Source: Antilocapra americana (taxonomy: Eukaryota > Chordata > Mammalia > Artiodactyla > Antilocapridae). From it: a DNA stretch of 64,000 nucleotides. Every line of letters begins with the position of its first letter. Position 1 is the stretch's first letter. Below the pieces are notes generated by a model. The model was not told the origin of the DNA. It worked only from the letters and a program-made list of their open reading frames with translations, and did no database searches. The position numbers and the translations under genes are program-made. Location of the stretch: NCBI GenBank assembly GCA_007570785.1, contig ML660774.1, forward strand, positions 15,142,888-15,206,887, written 5' to 3'. This document shows, piece after piece, positions 47,025 through 59,318 of this stretch.

Positions 47025-47190
47025 CTGTGCTATCAGACTGCCTGGGTAACTTTGGGCAAGTCTGTTCCTCACCAATTTAAAAAGGGATGAAAATAGTATC
47101 TATGCCATAAAATTGTTTTATGGATCATGTGAGTTACTGTGCAAAGTCCTCAGAAAAGTCATTGGCATAAGTAAACCCTCTGTCAGTGTT
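47025..47190 (+). repeat. MIR SINE, diverged
   Basis: gactgcctgggtaactttgg, caagtctgttcctcaccaat, and gtgagttactgtgcaaagtc keep the MIR block order. Confidence 0.7.
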
Positions 47191-47868
47191 TGGTTGGTAT
47201 AACTTCCCGTTTCCTTATGGTCTACTTGCAAGGAAGCTTCACCCCTATAGGGTGACACCCCAACATTTCCCTAAGTCTTTTGGGCAAAAGTAGTTTACCA
47301 GTCCTAAGGAAATGAAAAGAAAAGGTAACATATGAATGGAACATGGGATTTACTTCTGTACCCATGGTGCAAAACAAAGAAGAATCTAACGAAAGTGACT
47401 TTTACGGAAACTGGGTTGAAATCCAAAAAGAATTGACTAGAGAATAACTGTTTTCACACACTGATGAGGGAATCAGTCTTTGCATATGAGTTTGTCAGGC
47501 TAGATATATTATACAATATCTGAGAATCTTCCCAAACGAGTTGGAACCTGCTTTGAAAATTGCTAGATAGTTGGAGCCAAACATGGCAAAGAGCAGCAAC
47601 ACCAGCAGGCGAGATTTCAAGCACGTGGGCCAGCTCTGGAGTAGGAAAAAGTATGCTCAACATCAAGGCTGCCACTTGAAAGGGATATTTCTCATGCCTC
47701 CCTTTCTGGACTGAAACTTCTGTAACTTTCTTCATCTAAACTAGTATGTCTTTCCAGGAAAGAATGACATAAAATAGTATGTATGAACAGTCAGCATAGT
47801 TTGCCAAAGGTCATTATAATTACAATAATGAGATGTGTTCAAAGTCAGGGGCTTAATAGAAGGGATAT
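47191..47868. other. No gene recognised
   Basis: Unique sequence. Confidence 0.5.
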
Positions 47869-47877
47869 ATTTGTGAC

Positions 47878-48092
47878 TTCCCTAGTGGCTTCCCTGATGG
47901 CTCAATCTGTAAAGAGTCTGCCTGCAGTTCAGGAAACCTCGGTTTGATCCCTGGGTCAGAAAGATTTCCTGGAGAAGGGAATGGCTATCCACTCCAGTAT
48001 TCTTGCCTGGAGAATTCCATGGACAGAGGAGCTTAGTGGGCTGTAGTCCGTGGGGTTGCAAAGAGTCAGACACAGCTGAGTGACTGTTTCAT
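47878..48092 (+). mobile_element. Bov-tA SINE with duplicated head start
   Basis: The 5' end reads ttccctagtggcttccctga, a tandem repeat of the SINE start, before a complete head and body ending gctgagtgactgtttc. ATTTGTGAC (47869-47877) and ATTAGTGAC (48093-48101) are the likely target duplication. Confidence 0.9.
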
Positions 48093-48101
48093 ATTAGTGA
48101 C

Positions 48102-48771
48102 AGGTCTGCCTAAGCATAAGAATCTGTATCATGAAACCAAAACTGGATTTAAAAGAACATTCCACTGGAGGAGCTCTATTCCAGAGGAATGATTAAGGAG
48201 TAGATTGAAGTCAAGCTTACCTTGTATGTGTTTTTCAATTTCTTGTTCCTATCACTTAATAATAATGTGCCACTCTTGAAGAAAAAGGATATGCTGTTCA
48301 CAAGGCATGTGTTGGGGCTATTTACTTGTAATGATGATGTGTTCACATTGATCCTTCTGTGCTCTTCCCACATTGCTTGTGAACAACCACTGATATTTTT
48401 GAATCGTTTTCCTGGAATTATTGATGAAGACCTAACCATGGAAAAGACCAAAATTACTCATCCCTTTAACAATCAAATGAGTAACTACAGGACTACAGTT
48501 ATATTCCTCAGGCAGTCATCAAAGACAAAGCAGCTAGTATGAACTAATTTTTTTGTAATATGAACTAAATTATGGCACCCAGCCTGAAGTGGTTATTATC
48601 ATTGGATGCATTCTTTATGACAAATAATATAATAACAATAACTAAGTTGTCATTTGAGTGTTTACCAAGTGCTTTAGTCTTAAAAATGATCCTGAGAGGT
48701 ATGTACTACTATTTTTACTCCCATCTAAGCTAGAGTATTTTTGGCAATACCTTAAAAATCCATTAATGAAT
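48102..48771. other. No gene; possible MIR trace
   Basis: Unique sequence. 48630-48730 (gagtgtttaccaagtgcttt) resembles antisense MIR weakly. Confidence 0.4.
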
Positions 48772-49022
48772 GTCCATGGCCTGGAAAATCTCATGGACAG
48801 AGGAGCCTGGTAGGTTGCAGTCCATGGGGTCGTGAGGACTCGGTCTCGACAGGGCGACTTCACTTTCACTTTTCACTTTAATATATTGGAGAAGGAAATG
48901 ACAACCCATTCCAGTGTTCTTGCCTGGAGAATCCTGGGGACTGGGGAGCCTGGTGGGCTGCTGTCTATGGGGTCACACAGAGTCAGACATGACTGAAGCA
49001 ACTTAGCAGCACCAGCAGCAGC
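48772..49022 (+). mobile_element. BOV-A2 SINE (BovA dimer)
   Basis: Two BovA units without a tRNA head: the first ends tcgacagggcgacttcactt, a linker of TTCACTTTTCACTTT type follows, and the second unit (ggagaaggaaatgacaaccc) ends actgaagcaacttagcagca. Confidence 0.93.
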
Positions 49023-49071
49023 ATGGACAAAAATCAGAAACATCCAAATATGCCATCATCATTAATTAATA

Positions 49072-49160
49072 TCACAAATATTTATTGAGAATCTATCATA
49101 TGTGAAACGTTGTGCTAAGTACCAGAGAACTAACAAGACACACACAGTCTTAACCACCAG
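49072..49160 (-). repeat. L2-like relic, antisense
   Basis: atatttattgagaatctatc, gtgctaagtaccagagaact and aacaagacacacacagtctt follow the antisense L2 end. Confidence 0.55.
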
Positions 49161-50208
49161 CCATGAACATCACATCTGAATTCTACCTTTGAATTTAAGA
49201 GGGACCCAGCATGGGCAACATGAACCCCATTTTCTTAAGGAAGAACCGTGCAATGTCTCTTGACATTGAGAGAGATCTGAAAATCATCACTGATTTGATC
49301 TTTAAACCAGTGACCCTCAAGGAGATGAGAAAAGACACACTTGGAAGGGGAAAGAACACATGTAGTTTTTAAAGATATACATGATCCATTTATTATTTCC
49401 ATAGTGCAAACTACATGTTCCAAAATGCTGAAGATAAAGAAATCATGCACAGGTGGGAGGGATGGAACATGAGCATAAAGGTTGAGAAACATCAGTTAAA
49501 CTGCTCTGTGCATCCCAGTGGGCCCAACTCCTCTCCTGAGCAGAGTAACCTATAAACGTAAATCAGTAAATCAGACCATCAGTGGAAAACCCCATGGAGC
49601 AAGGAGAGACCCTCTCTGCAAAGAAGGATCAGACAAATTAGTGCATCTTTCCTGATAAACTAGCCATTCTCTTCATGGGACAAAGACGCGATACCTCCAA
49701 AGTGCTATGAGATCATAGCTTTAGCCATTTCTTTAAGATGAGATACTGACTTTTTTACAAAGTTGAAATGTACTAAAGTTTAAAATATGTTACTATCTAA
49801 AACAGGATGCTTTTGACTGATTGAGAATTCCTAATGAACTAACTTGGAGATTGTGTTTTAAATATTTTAGTCTATTGATGAGATTGATCTCAGATCTCAA
49901 CATACATGGGCTATAGACTTAAAGTAGATTTTTCTAAGTCTTTTGTTATTTCACAGAATTTCTCATGGAACCAAATTGGAAGTAAGGACATTTTTTCTTC
50001 CCATAATAACTTTAAAAGAGATATTCCCATTTTGGATTTTTAAAAGAAAAGAAATAATGATGGATGTTATATTAAAATATGACATAATTATTACACCTCA
50101 AAAATACAGCATAATTATTATATTCTTAAATGTTTACCAGTCACCAAGATTATATCATACTCTGAACAGAAAAATACTTGAGGTAATAGAATTTGAGGAT
50201 CAAGTATG
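49161..50208. other. No gene recognised
   Basis: Unique sequence. Confidence 0.5.
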
Positions 50209-50217
50209 TAATCATGG

Positions 50218-50418
50218 AGGCTTCCCTAGTGGCTCAAATAGTAAAGAATCTGCCTGCAGTGTGGGAGACCCAGGTTCGATCCCTGAATAGGGAAGATCCC
50301 CTGGAGAAGGGAATGGGTACCTGCTCCAGTATTCTTTCCTGGAGAATTCCACGGATAGAAGAGCCTGGTGGGCTACAGTCCATAGGATCACAAAGAGTCA
50401 GACACAATTGAGCGACTA

Positions 50419-50463
<45 letters not shown>
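50218..50463 (+). mobile_element. Bov-tA SINE with (AC)19 tail
   Basis: Head ggcttccctagtggctcaaa, B box ggttcgatccctgaa, body, and end cacaattgagcgactaacat running into (AC)19 at 50423-50460. TAATCATGG at 50209-50217 and 50464-50472 shows that the microsatellite lies inside the inserted element. Confidence 0.96.
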
Positions 50464-50465
<2 letters not shown>

Positions 50466-50472
50466 ATCATGG

Positions 50473-51206
50473 TGAAGCAATTCTGTATTCTCATATATAT
50501 ATAGTGATCTCAAAAAATTCTAGTTCATCTCAGATCAGTGTCATTCTAGATTGCTTTCAGTAATTTGAAAATTAGAGAAAAAATAATTTGAATATTAATT
50601 ATCTATCAAATGCAGGGTTTAATTAAATCAGTGAGAAAATTACCAGAGATGGTATGACTTTGAATTAATATTGCTTTTATTAGCTTCCACATTTTAATTA
50701 GAGAATATTTTGAGTACTGAAAGTATGTTCACCTATCATGGCATCATTTTCTCTTAAAAGTGACTTCTCTAATATATGCCAAAGAATCCAGTTAATTGTG
50801 GCATCTTAGAATTTCCGGGTAGAGAAGCTAAAGGATGAAAGAAAGCAAGAAAGTTTTTAAAGCTGAACATTTTGTTTTCAAATAAGTGGCCTTAGAGAAA
50901 ATGTGAGATGCAGCCCAGACACTGTACAATCAAGAAGGCAGACAGAGCATCCACTGAAGCAGAGTGACGGGGTTTTTACATTGCATGGGCATAACCTTGT
51001 ACTAGCTACAAATAGCTAATATTGATTCTGCACTGACTGTAATGCTAGCTGGTAGAAAAGATACAGCATAAATTAAAAACGGTCTCTAGACTTCCACAGT
51101 TTAGAGTCTAGTTGGCAGGGGAAAAAAGTAACCTACAGAGAAAACTAGCCTCTAGGGCATGGTTTGATGGATACCAGGAGGCACTTGCTGAGCCAGTCGG
51201 TGTCTG
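50473..51206. other. No gene recognised
   Basis: Unique AT-rich sequence. Confidence 0.5.
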
Positions 51207-51309
51207 TCCCTCCCCCTTGCTTCCCTCCTTTTCTCTTCCCTCGTTTCTTCTTTCCCTTCCTCTTTCCCTTTCTCCTTCCTCCCCGTCCTCCCTCTGTCTC
51301 TCTCCTGTC
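51207..51309. repeat. Homopyrimidine tract
   Basis: About 100 nt almost wholly C and T (tccctccccctt, ctcctttctcccttcc-type units) with only a few purines. Confidence 0.93.
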
Positions 51310-53189
51310 TACAGTAGGAACTGGCTACTTACCCAAGTGCATTATAACAAAAGGACGTCCAGACTATTTCATTACTGGTTTTTCTGTACTTTGATAAAGT
51401 CATGCTCATTTTTATCCCAATGAACATTGTTTATACATGAACATTTCTTTGAGATAACTAGTTTTTCAAATCATAAATTTGAAAAACTTTTCCATTATTG
51501 CACATGGAAATGAAAACATTTGAATCATTGCAGAGAAGAGCCTCTATGTCACTATGAGGATGTGACAGCAGCAGTGTGTGTGTGTGCATGTGTGCTAGGA
51601 GGATGATAAATGCAGGGATTTCGTATTGAAAATTTTTTCACAATAGCATTGATATGATCAGCCAGATAAGTTATATGGATGTTCTTCAACACTGGGAAAA
51701 AACTCCTCACACTAGTAACTGAATAGATTCATCTGTTTGCTTCCTCCAAAGAATAAAAATAAAAACATAAAGTATCCCACTACAGTTTGCTCCAGTATAG
51801 GCTGGAAGCAGTAAGGTTTGCCCTTTTTTGAGATAGTCATTGTCCCACACCTTGCGTTCAGTATAACACAAATGTGTTCCCAGTCAAAAGTTCAGTAAGG
51901 GCTTGAGAGTGGCAACCAGGAGGTGGAGAGAACAGAGGCTGTTTTTATGATTTTCTGAGATACCCAGTCTCCTCTTTATTTGATTAGTAAAAATATCTTT
52001 GTGTTAAATTCAGTGTCAGTTTTGATCCTGTACTGCAGGAATCTTCAATCAGTACATTATTTCAGTCAAGAACTGAAACACTATTAATGAAAAACTAGTT
52101 AACAACCTCTCAACAACAGAAATCACCAGGACACAGCAAAAAAACACAGCATATTTTTCTGGCTGAAATCTTGCCTTCTAATCTCTAAGTATCCTGACAC
52201 CACAAATCCCTTTTCTCTGTGTCTCTTTAAGGGATTTATTATTAGTATGAACACATCTAGGCAGTTGTGTCCATACACACGCATACTCAGCACACACATG
52301 TACATCCCTCAGGAAGCCAAGACTTCAGGGAACCTCTCTTCAAAAACAGATTAAGGATCTCTGATTTACAGGATGCTGATGTAAAAGTCACAACATAGCA
52401 TCTGGTTGTTGACAGCCTGGAGTGGGGGCAGAGGTTCAGCTCCTTTAATGATGTCTAGACTTTGTTTTATCTTGTAGAATTTTGGTGACATATTCAGCTT
52501 TTTGCAGACAACGTTCAAATCACTGACTCAGCATTCGGTGTGGTTCCGTTTATCATGAGCCATCATCTCTAATCTGGTTTTGAATAGCAGGATGTTGTAG
52601 GTCCAGATTGAAGTGTGACCTCTGAATGTTTTCCATTCATGCTTGATTACTATATCCTAGAGGTCTAGACAGTGTTATTGGTTTCTCACCAACATAAACA
52701 TCTGGCAAAAAAAAAAGAGCTAAACTAGATGAGTAAGGACATTCCTCATATACCTTTACGATATGCTATATTTAAAATAAAACTTTTGAAAACGAAGCCC
52801 ATCTTAGGTTGTAAAGGATGCCATCAAACGTATTGTTTTTCACCTCAGATGAGTCAGTCTTTAGACTATAATTTTTCACCAATGAAAACAAGTTTGAGCA
52901 TGTACTTTCAGACTGCAATAGGAACATCTCTCCTTTGTGCAATTACAAGAAGCTAGAATTTCATGTAGTGAATTCCAGCCAAATGAAATGAGCACACGCA
53001 CATTGACTCATGTTTAGCTCCTGGGTGGACAAATGAGATGATAAACCAGTGGGGGCGTGAAGGGAGTGAGGGTGAGTGTAGTACTAGGTGTTCTCAAGTC
53101 TTAGTTCAACTGGGTGATGTTCTTATTTTAAGTGTTATTGATTGATAGGAACTCTGCAGAGGGCTTATTTAAGAGTCAGCACTCATTCC
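51310..53189. other. No gene recognised
   Basis: Unique sequence. A TG-rich patch lies near 51576-51594. No exon, RNA gene or clear repeat was seen. Confidence 0.5.
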
Positions 53190-53388
53190 CAGGTAGAATA
53201 GTGGTCAAGAATCTGCTTGCCAGCTCAGGAGATGCAAGAGACATGAGTTCAGTCCCTGGGTTGGGAAGATCCTCTGGAGAAGGAAATGGCAACCTTGCCT
53301 GGAAGATCCCGTGGACAGAGGAGCCTGGAGGCCTACAGTCCATGGGGTCACAAAGAGTCAGACGTGATTGAGCGACTGAGCACACACC
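53190..53388 (+). mobile_element. Bov-tA SINE, degraded head
   Basis: Body blocks agtccctgggttgggaagat, tcccgtggacagaggagcct and end gacgtgattgagcgactgag. The flanks caggtagaata and cagagtagaata look like an eroded duplication. Confidence 0.9.
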
Positions 53389-55403
53389 AGAGTAGAATAC
53401 TGTCCCACTCAGTTACAGAGAGAAACTGAGGCCCTTTCTTTTATGCTAGGGCTACAGACCACATGCAACCAAATGCCAGTAAAACTTGTGTGCAGATGGG
53501 AGCACCAGGATGGAAAATGTAGAAGCATGAGAAGACAACCCAAGGAGTCTGCCTTATTTGTGTTCTTTGTGTGCAAGTGGCCCTACTAGCAATAGGATGA
53601 GAACAGCACTGGAAATGTCACACATAGGATACTGTACATTTGTGAAATGAACATTCAGTAATGAATCCCAATTTGTGTAAAACATCTTGTGCATAATATT
53701 AAGTTTCTTTCTTTCTTCTTTCCTTCTTTTTTTTTTTTTGGCTAGGATAAGAAAAAAAGAGAAAGATTTCTTTCAGTCTTTCAGTGATCCTTTGTATAAA
53801 TTGATGACTTAGAACCCAGGCTGTATTCCAAGCCAGAGCTCTTTGGCGCAGCATAATCTTTGCACAACTGAAGATAAACGTGGAGGCTAAACCTCAGAAA
53901 AATGATTTCAAAGCGCAGGCTGAAAATCTATTGTAAATGCTCCTTTGCCCCATTTAAGACAATAACAACAGTCTGGAACCAGCAACACTGCACAAACCCC
54001 AAGGATTAGCCAAGTGTTAATAAGCTGGGAAATGGGAAAAAAATAAACATTTCATTTTTTTAAAAAAGAAACAAAGGAAAAGAAAAACGGCACCTGGGCG
54101 TGGCCATAACAGGGAGATGAGGGTAAATCCCTGCTCACTGATCACACCAGAATGCATGGGTCATAACAGCGCACCCATCTTCTCGGCCATCGACACACGC
54201 ATTCCAGGTTCCCATTCTTGTGAGGTCATTTCACAGAAAATGTTTTTATTTCTGTGACCCTGAGCATGACTCCCACTTTGCCCATGAAGTATTCCCGGAG
54301 TGAAACTTCATGGCCTTTCATCCTCATTAATCCCCCTACCAACCCACGCGGACCCTGACTCCAGCCCATTTTGTGACTGTCTGCTCTTTTTCTTTACCCA
54401 GTTTGCATTGAAAATGAGCTACAAGTTGAATTAGGTCAGAATTCATAATCTGTCCTGTGTGTGCTTACTTTCCCATCCTTGTTCCATATTCTTGACCCTA
54501 CCTGGACTTAAAGTATTTTAACTGATGAATAAAACACCATGACATGAGTTATCCACTCTTCTCTGCATAAAAGTGCATGCTTTTGAATCACAATAACTTA
54601 TGTAACATCTCTGTTTTTAAAGAGTCTAGGAAACTGGCATTTTGTAATTTTTATTACAGTGGAAAAAAGCTGATCCATACTTTGGACCCAGTGAGCACTA
54701 AGGGTCAAAAGCCAAGTGCTTTTAATAACTTTTTAAGAGTAGGTAATCCTTGCTCACTTTGAAGACTGAAGCATGTACTAATTGCTTTTGTAAAATAAAG
54801 GTGATGTTGCTTTAGCTAATGGTCCATGCAGTCTTACCCTGGGACACTTGATCACAGTGTCTCATATGGCTTAAGTTACTGTTTTCATAACATACTCGCT
54901 TTTTTTTTGATTGGATACAATTCAGGTAACATTTGAAATCAGTACCTTTGCCTTCCAAAAATACTTTGTCCAAAAAGATCTTTAGATGTTATCAATTAAC
55001 TAATGGCAAGATTATCATTATTAAGTGTTTGACATACAAAAAAAAAAAACATGTATCAACCACTAACTTAAGTAATAAAACATTAAAATTACTGTCTCAA
55101 AATTTTTAATTTAAAATTACCGTGTGCCTCTCCTGAATCCCATTCCCTCCCACTTCCTCCCCAACTCCCCCTGACATTCTAGTCCTGAACTTGGGATTCA
55201 ATCCTTCCCATATGGTTTTGCACTCTTATTATGTATGTAAGTAACCCAGAACAATGTTAATTATTGTTTTGCACACTTAAAATTTTTAAGTGGGACCATA
55301 CTGCAGATATCATTCTTTAAGTCATCTTGCTCAGAATTATATTTTTGGATATATTTTTATCAATTAAGCTTTTTGTTGATGTTTAGTTTTTGTTCAATAT
55401 TAT
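53389..55403. other. No gene recognised
   Basis: Unique sequence with a CTTT/T-rich run at 53704-53740. Nothing in 54100-54450, although more GC-balanced, could be assigned. Confidence 0.5.
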
Positions 55404-55626
55404 ATCGGCTTCTCAGGTGGCACATGGTAAGGAATCCTCCTGCCAGTGCAGGAGACTCAAGAGATGTGAGTTCAATTCCTGGGTGGGGAAGAGCCCCTGG
55501 AGTAGGGAATGACACCCCACTCCAGTATTCTTGCCTGGAAAATTCTATGGACAGAGGAGCCTGTGGCGGGCCACAGTCCACGGAGCCGCAAAGAGTCGGA
55601 CTCGACTGAGCAACTGAGCACACAAC
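55404..55626 (+). mobile_element. Bov-tA SINE
   Basis: Head cggcttctcaggtggcacat, B-box region gttcaattcctgggtgggga, body, and end ctcgactgagcaactgagca. Confidence 0.94.
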
Positions 55627-55639
55627 ATAGAGTCACAGT

Positions 55640-56720
55640 TTTTCAAGGTGATACTTAGTTTGTAGTTATTATAAATTGGTGACAATATTCTCTCTGCTAT
55701 ACGATATACCCTTGTAGCTTGTTTATACTTAATAGTTTGTACATCTTGCTACCCTATCCCTTTATTGTGACTCCCCACTGGTAACTACTAGTTTGTTCTT
55801 CTTTTAGTCTATTTTTTGTTGTTGTTGTTTTCCCTAGTTTGTTGTGCATTTTTTTATTCCATATATAAGTGATACCATTTAGCGTTTGTCTTTCTCTGTC
55901 TGACTTATTTCACTTAGCGTAATACCTTCCAAGATCATCTATGTTGTTTGCAAATGACAACATTTCATTCTTTCTTATGGCCGAATAGCTTCTTTATCCA
56001 TTCATCTGTTGATGGACACTTATGTTGCTTCCTCATCTTGACAGTTATAAATAATGCTGCTATAAACACTAGAGAGCCTGTATCTTTTTGAATTACGTTT
56101 TTGTTCTTTTTTGATATATACCCAGGACTGGAATTAAGTCATACAGTATTTCTGTTTTCAGTTTTTTGAGAAACCTCCATATTTTTTTCGACAGTGGCTG
56201 TACCAATTTACATTGCCACCAACTCTGTATATAAGAGCTTCCTTTTCTCTACATCCTCACCAACATTTGTTATTTATGTTCTTTTTGATGATAGCTGTTC
56301 AGAAGGTGTGAAGTGATGCCTCATTGTGACTTTGATTTGCATTTCCCTGATGTTTAGCAGTGTTGAGCATCTTTTCATGTGCCTGTTGGCCATCCACATT
56401 TCCTCTCTGGCACAATGTCTGTTCAGGTATTCTACCTATTTTTTAATCATATTGCTTGGTTTTGGTTTTTGTTTTGATGTTGAGTTCTATGAATTGTTTA
56501 TTTATGTTGACTATTAATCCTTTATCAGTCATATTATTTGCAAAAATTTTCTCCCAGTCAGTATGTTGTTTTTTGTTTTGTTGATGGTTTCCTTTGCTAT
56601 GCAAAAGCTTTTAAGTTTAATTAGGTCCCATTTATTTATTTTTGCTTTCAGAGGCAGTTCCAAAAAGAATACTGCTGAGATTTATGTCAAAAAATATTCA
56701 GAATAGGTTTTCCTTGAGAA
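55640..56720 (-). mobile_element. Old L1 (L1M type) 3' UTR and ORF2, antisense
   Basis: In order on the plus strand: ctccccactggtaactacta, gtctgacttatttcacttag, ccattcatctgttgatggac, ttgagaaacctccatatttt, catttccctgatgtttagca, gcaaaaattttctcccagtc, and ctttgctatgcaaaagcttt. It is a long, fairly continuous antisense L1 segment with broken frames. Confidence 0.93.
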
Positions 56721-57169
56721 TTATTTTATTCCTGTTGAAACTTAAAGATCATTTGTTCTTACTATTTATTTTATGAATATGCTATATTTTACTTAGTCAT
56801 CCTTCTGTTGAAAGGCATTTAGTTTGTTTTCAGTTATGCACTATTACAAGCATTTGCTATGAGGAATGAATATTGTTGTTTGTACCTCTCTGTACATATG
56901 CATAGAAGTTTCTCTGTGACAGAGTAATTCTTGTAAGGATGGAATTTCTTAGAAAATTATGCACATCTTATGTGGCCGAACTGTTCAAACTGTGGTGGGT
57001 GTTATATTATTGGTTATAATGGTGGGTGTATATTACACACTCACCAATGATATAGAAGAATACTCAATATCTCAATAGTAGAGAATTTTTCAAGTGCTGT
57101 AAAACTCGCATTTACTTTAAAAAATAACACAAAAATATGAATAGTATAAGATATTAACCAAGTCAGATG
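56721..57169 (-). repeat. Possible HAL1/L1-like relic
   Basis: catccttctgttgaaaggca and ggccgaactgttcaaactgt resemble antisense LINE ORF2 text of another family. Weak. Confidence 0.35.
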
Positions 57170-57275
57170 TATATATATCAATATGTATATATGGGTACAT
57201 ATAAATGTATGTGTTCTTATATATATAGTCATACACATATATAAACTTTTATATGTATATATCTTATATAAGTAT
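57170..57275. repeat. (TATATG)n-like AT-rich tract
   Basis: Repeated tatatatcaatatgtatata-type units. Confidence 0.85.
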
Positions 57276-57477
57276 ATCATGAAGGGTTTTTTAAGTTATT
57301 CATAGAATTAAGCAAAAATTAGATAAATAGGGTTGGAATGAAGCTTATAAATAATAAATTTTTTCATTTTAATATTTTTTAATTAGAATGTAATTAAATA
57401 TCTGCTTAAAGGTGATAATAAATATCAAGTTCATTTATGCCTATTCTGGTTCTATATTTGGGTACAAATGCAGCTTA

Positions 57478-57693
57478 AGGGCTTTCCAGGTGGCTCAGTG
57501 GTAAAGAATCTGCCTACCCGTGCAGGAGACATGGGTTCAATCCCTGGGTCAGGAAGATCCCCTGGAGTAGGAAATGGCAACCCAGTCCAGTATTCTTGCC
57601 TGGAAAATTCCATGGAAAATGGAGCCTAGTGAGCTACAGTCCACGAGGTCACAAAGAGTTGGACACAACTGAGCGACTGAGCTCTTGCACTCG
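57478..57693 (+). mobile_element. Bov-tA SINE, 9-bp duplication
   Basis: Head gggctttccaggtggctcag, B box ggttcaatccctggg, body, and end cacaactgagcgactgagct. TGCAGCTTA (57469-57477) and TGCAACTTA (57694-57702). Confidence 0.95.
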
Positions 57694-57909
57694 TGCAACT
57701 TAGGTAGGTGATGAAGATAGAAAATGGAGGGAAAATCTATCTGAGAATTAGAGGAAACAGAAAGTGTGACTCAGAAATAATATTCTCACAATAACTTATA
57801 TTAAGAAATACCTCCTCTTCACCAAAGTTAAAAAAAGATTCCCTTGAAGGCTTCCAAGAGGACCAAGGGTTCCCTGGAATAAGTGTGAAAACCTGGAATA
57901 AGGAACCAA

Positions 57910-58038
57910 CTTTTTTTTTTTTCTCTTTTGGCCATTCCATGCAGCTTGTGGAATCTTATTTCCCTGATGAAGGATCAAACCTGAGCCTCTTGTATTGGAA
58001 GCACAGAGCCCTAACCACTGAGCTGCCAGGGAAGTCCC
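57910..58038 (-). mobile_element. CHR-2-type SINE, antisense
   Basis: Minus strand: gggacttccctggcagctca, gtggttagggctctgtgctt, a B-box-like gtttgatccttcatcaggga, and end ggccaaaagagaaaaaaa. AGGAACCAA (57901-57909) and AGGAACAAA (58039-58047) flank it. Confidence 0.93.
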
Positions 58039-58047
58039 AGGAACAAA

Positions 58048-59087
58048 TGTCACTGAAAAGCAAGTCTTTCCTCAAAAGGTGGATAATTATCCTCAAATGG
58101 CAGGAGCATTAATTTTTCAAAAATAAGTGTAGATTTTATCTTTTTTATTCTTCTCTGTTAAATGAGTAAAACAGCAATGCTTATTTTTTAAGGTGTCTTT
58201 TGTAAGCAAAGCATCATGCTTTAGAATGATAAGCCTGTTAAAAATTGATGTCTTTACCTCAACATTTTCTCAGAGATATATAACTAAAGATGGTTATTCA
58301 GTTTTAAAATTGAGACTGCTGAGTAGGGCATGGTGACCTCTGCACATGCATTTTTCCATCCACCTAGCAGTATTTCTTCTTTTTGTATTGATAAGTTGGA
58401 AGCAGCACACTGTGTGATATTGTGAAGACCTCAGATGTGATTGTGGAATTGGGCTCCTCAAAGTTGCATGGCAATATTGGTGAATTTACATCTTCCTTTG
58501 TTAAATGATCTCTTTTCACTTCACCATTGATCACACATCATTCTTTGAGAACATGAAGTCTGGATGGATACAAGCCATGCTTTGTAAAACATGTTGATTT
58601 TCTTATAATCACATAATTATTGATTTTCCTCCTAATTTTAATGCCTTTTATAATTTCTCATGGAATATGTTCCCCTCAAGCAGTTCTTTTAAGTTCTTTC
58701 TGTTCTTCTCTTCAAAATATAAACCTTGTCTCTTCTTTTAAGTCTATTTCAGTTAGAATGTCTCTAACATATGTAATTTTTATACTAAATTTATTTATTC
58801 AATGACAGTCACCATAAAAATGATTATTTTAAGCACTCATAGCATAATTGACATTTAGAACTAATGCTCTCTCCCACACCAACAGTAGTGCCTGTACCCC
58901 AAAAAAGGACTCAATGAAAGAAATTGTAGCTTAAGTTTTTAAACTTTTTTTTCAAACTCAGAAAGATGATAAGTTTCCTCAACTTCTTGACATTTAATTT
59001 TAGCTGGACCCCTGACATGCAGTGTGGGTCTCTGCTCAGAGCCTCTCTTGTAGTGTTGTTTGTTTAATGCTTACATAACACTATGAA
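58048..59087. other. No gene recognised
   Basis: Unique AT-rich sequence. Confidence 0.5.
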
Positions 59088-59089
59088 GT

Positions 59090-59290
59090 GGGCTTCCCTG
59101 GTGGCTCAGATGGTAAAGAATCTGCCTGCCAGTGAAGACCCAGGTTCAATCCCTGGGTCAGGAAGATCCCCTGAAATGGCTACCCTCTCCAGTATTCCTG
59201 CCTGGAGAATCCCATGGAGAGAGAAGCCTGGTACCTACAGTCCACAGGGTCGCAAAGACAAGACATAACTGAGCAACTATGCATAGACAC
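59090..59290 (+). mobile_element. Bov-tA SINE
   Basis: Head gggcttccctggtggctcag, B box ggttcaatccctggg, shortened body, and end ataactgagcaactatgcat. ATGAAGT at 59083-59089 and 59291-59297 is a short likely duplication. Confidence 0.94.
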
Positions 59291-59318
59291 ATGAAGTAGA
59301 TTCTAAAGTAGATTTATT

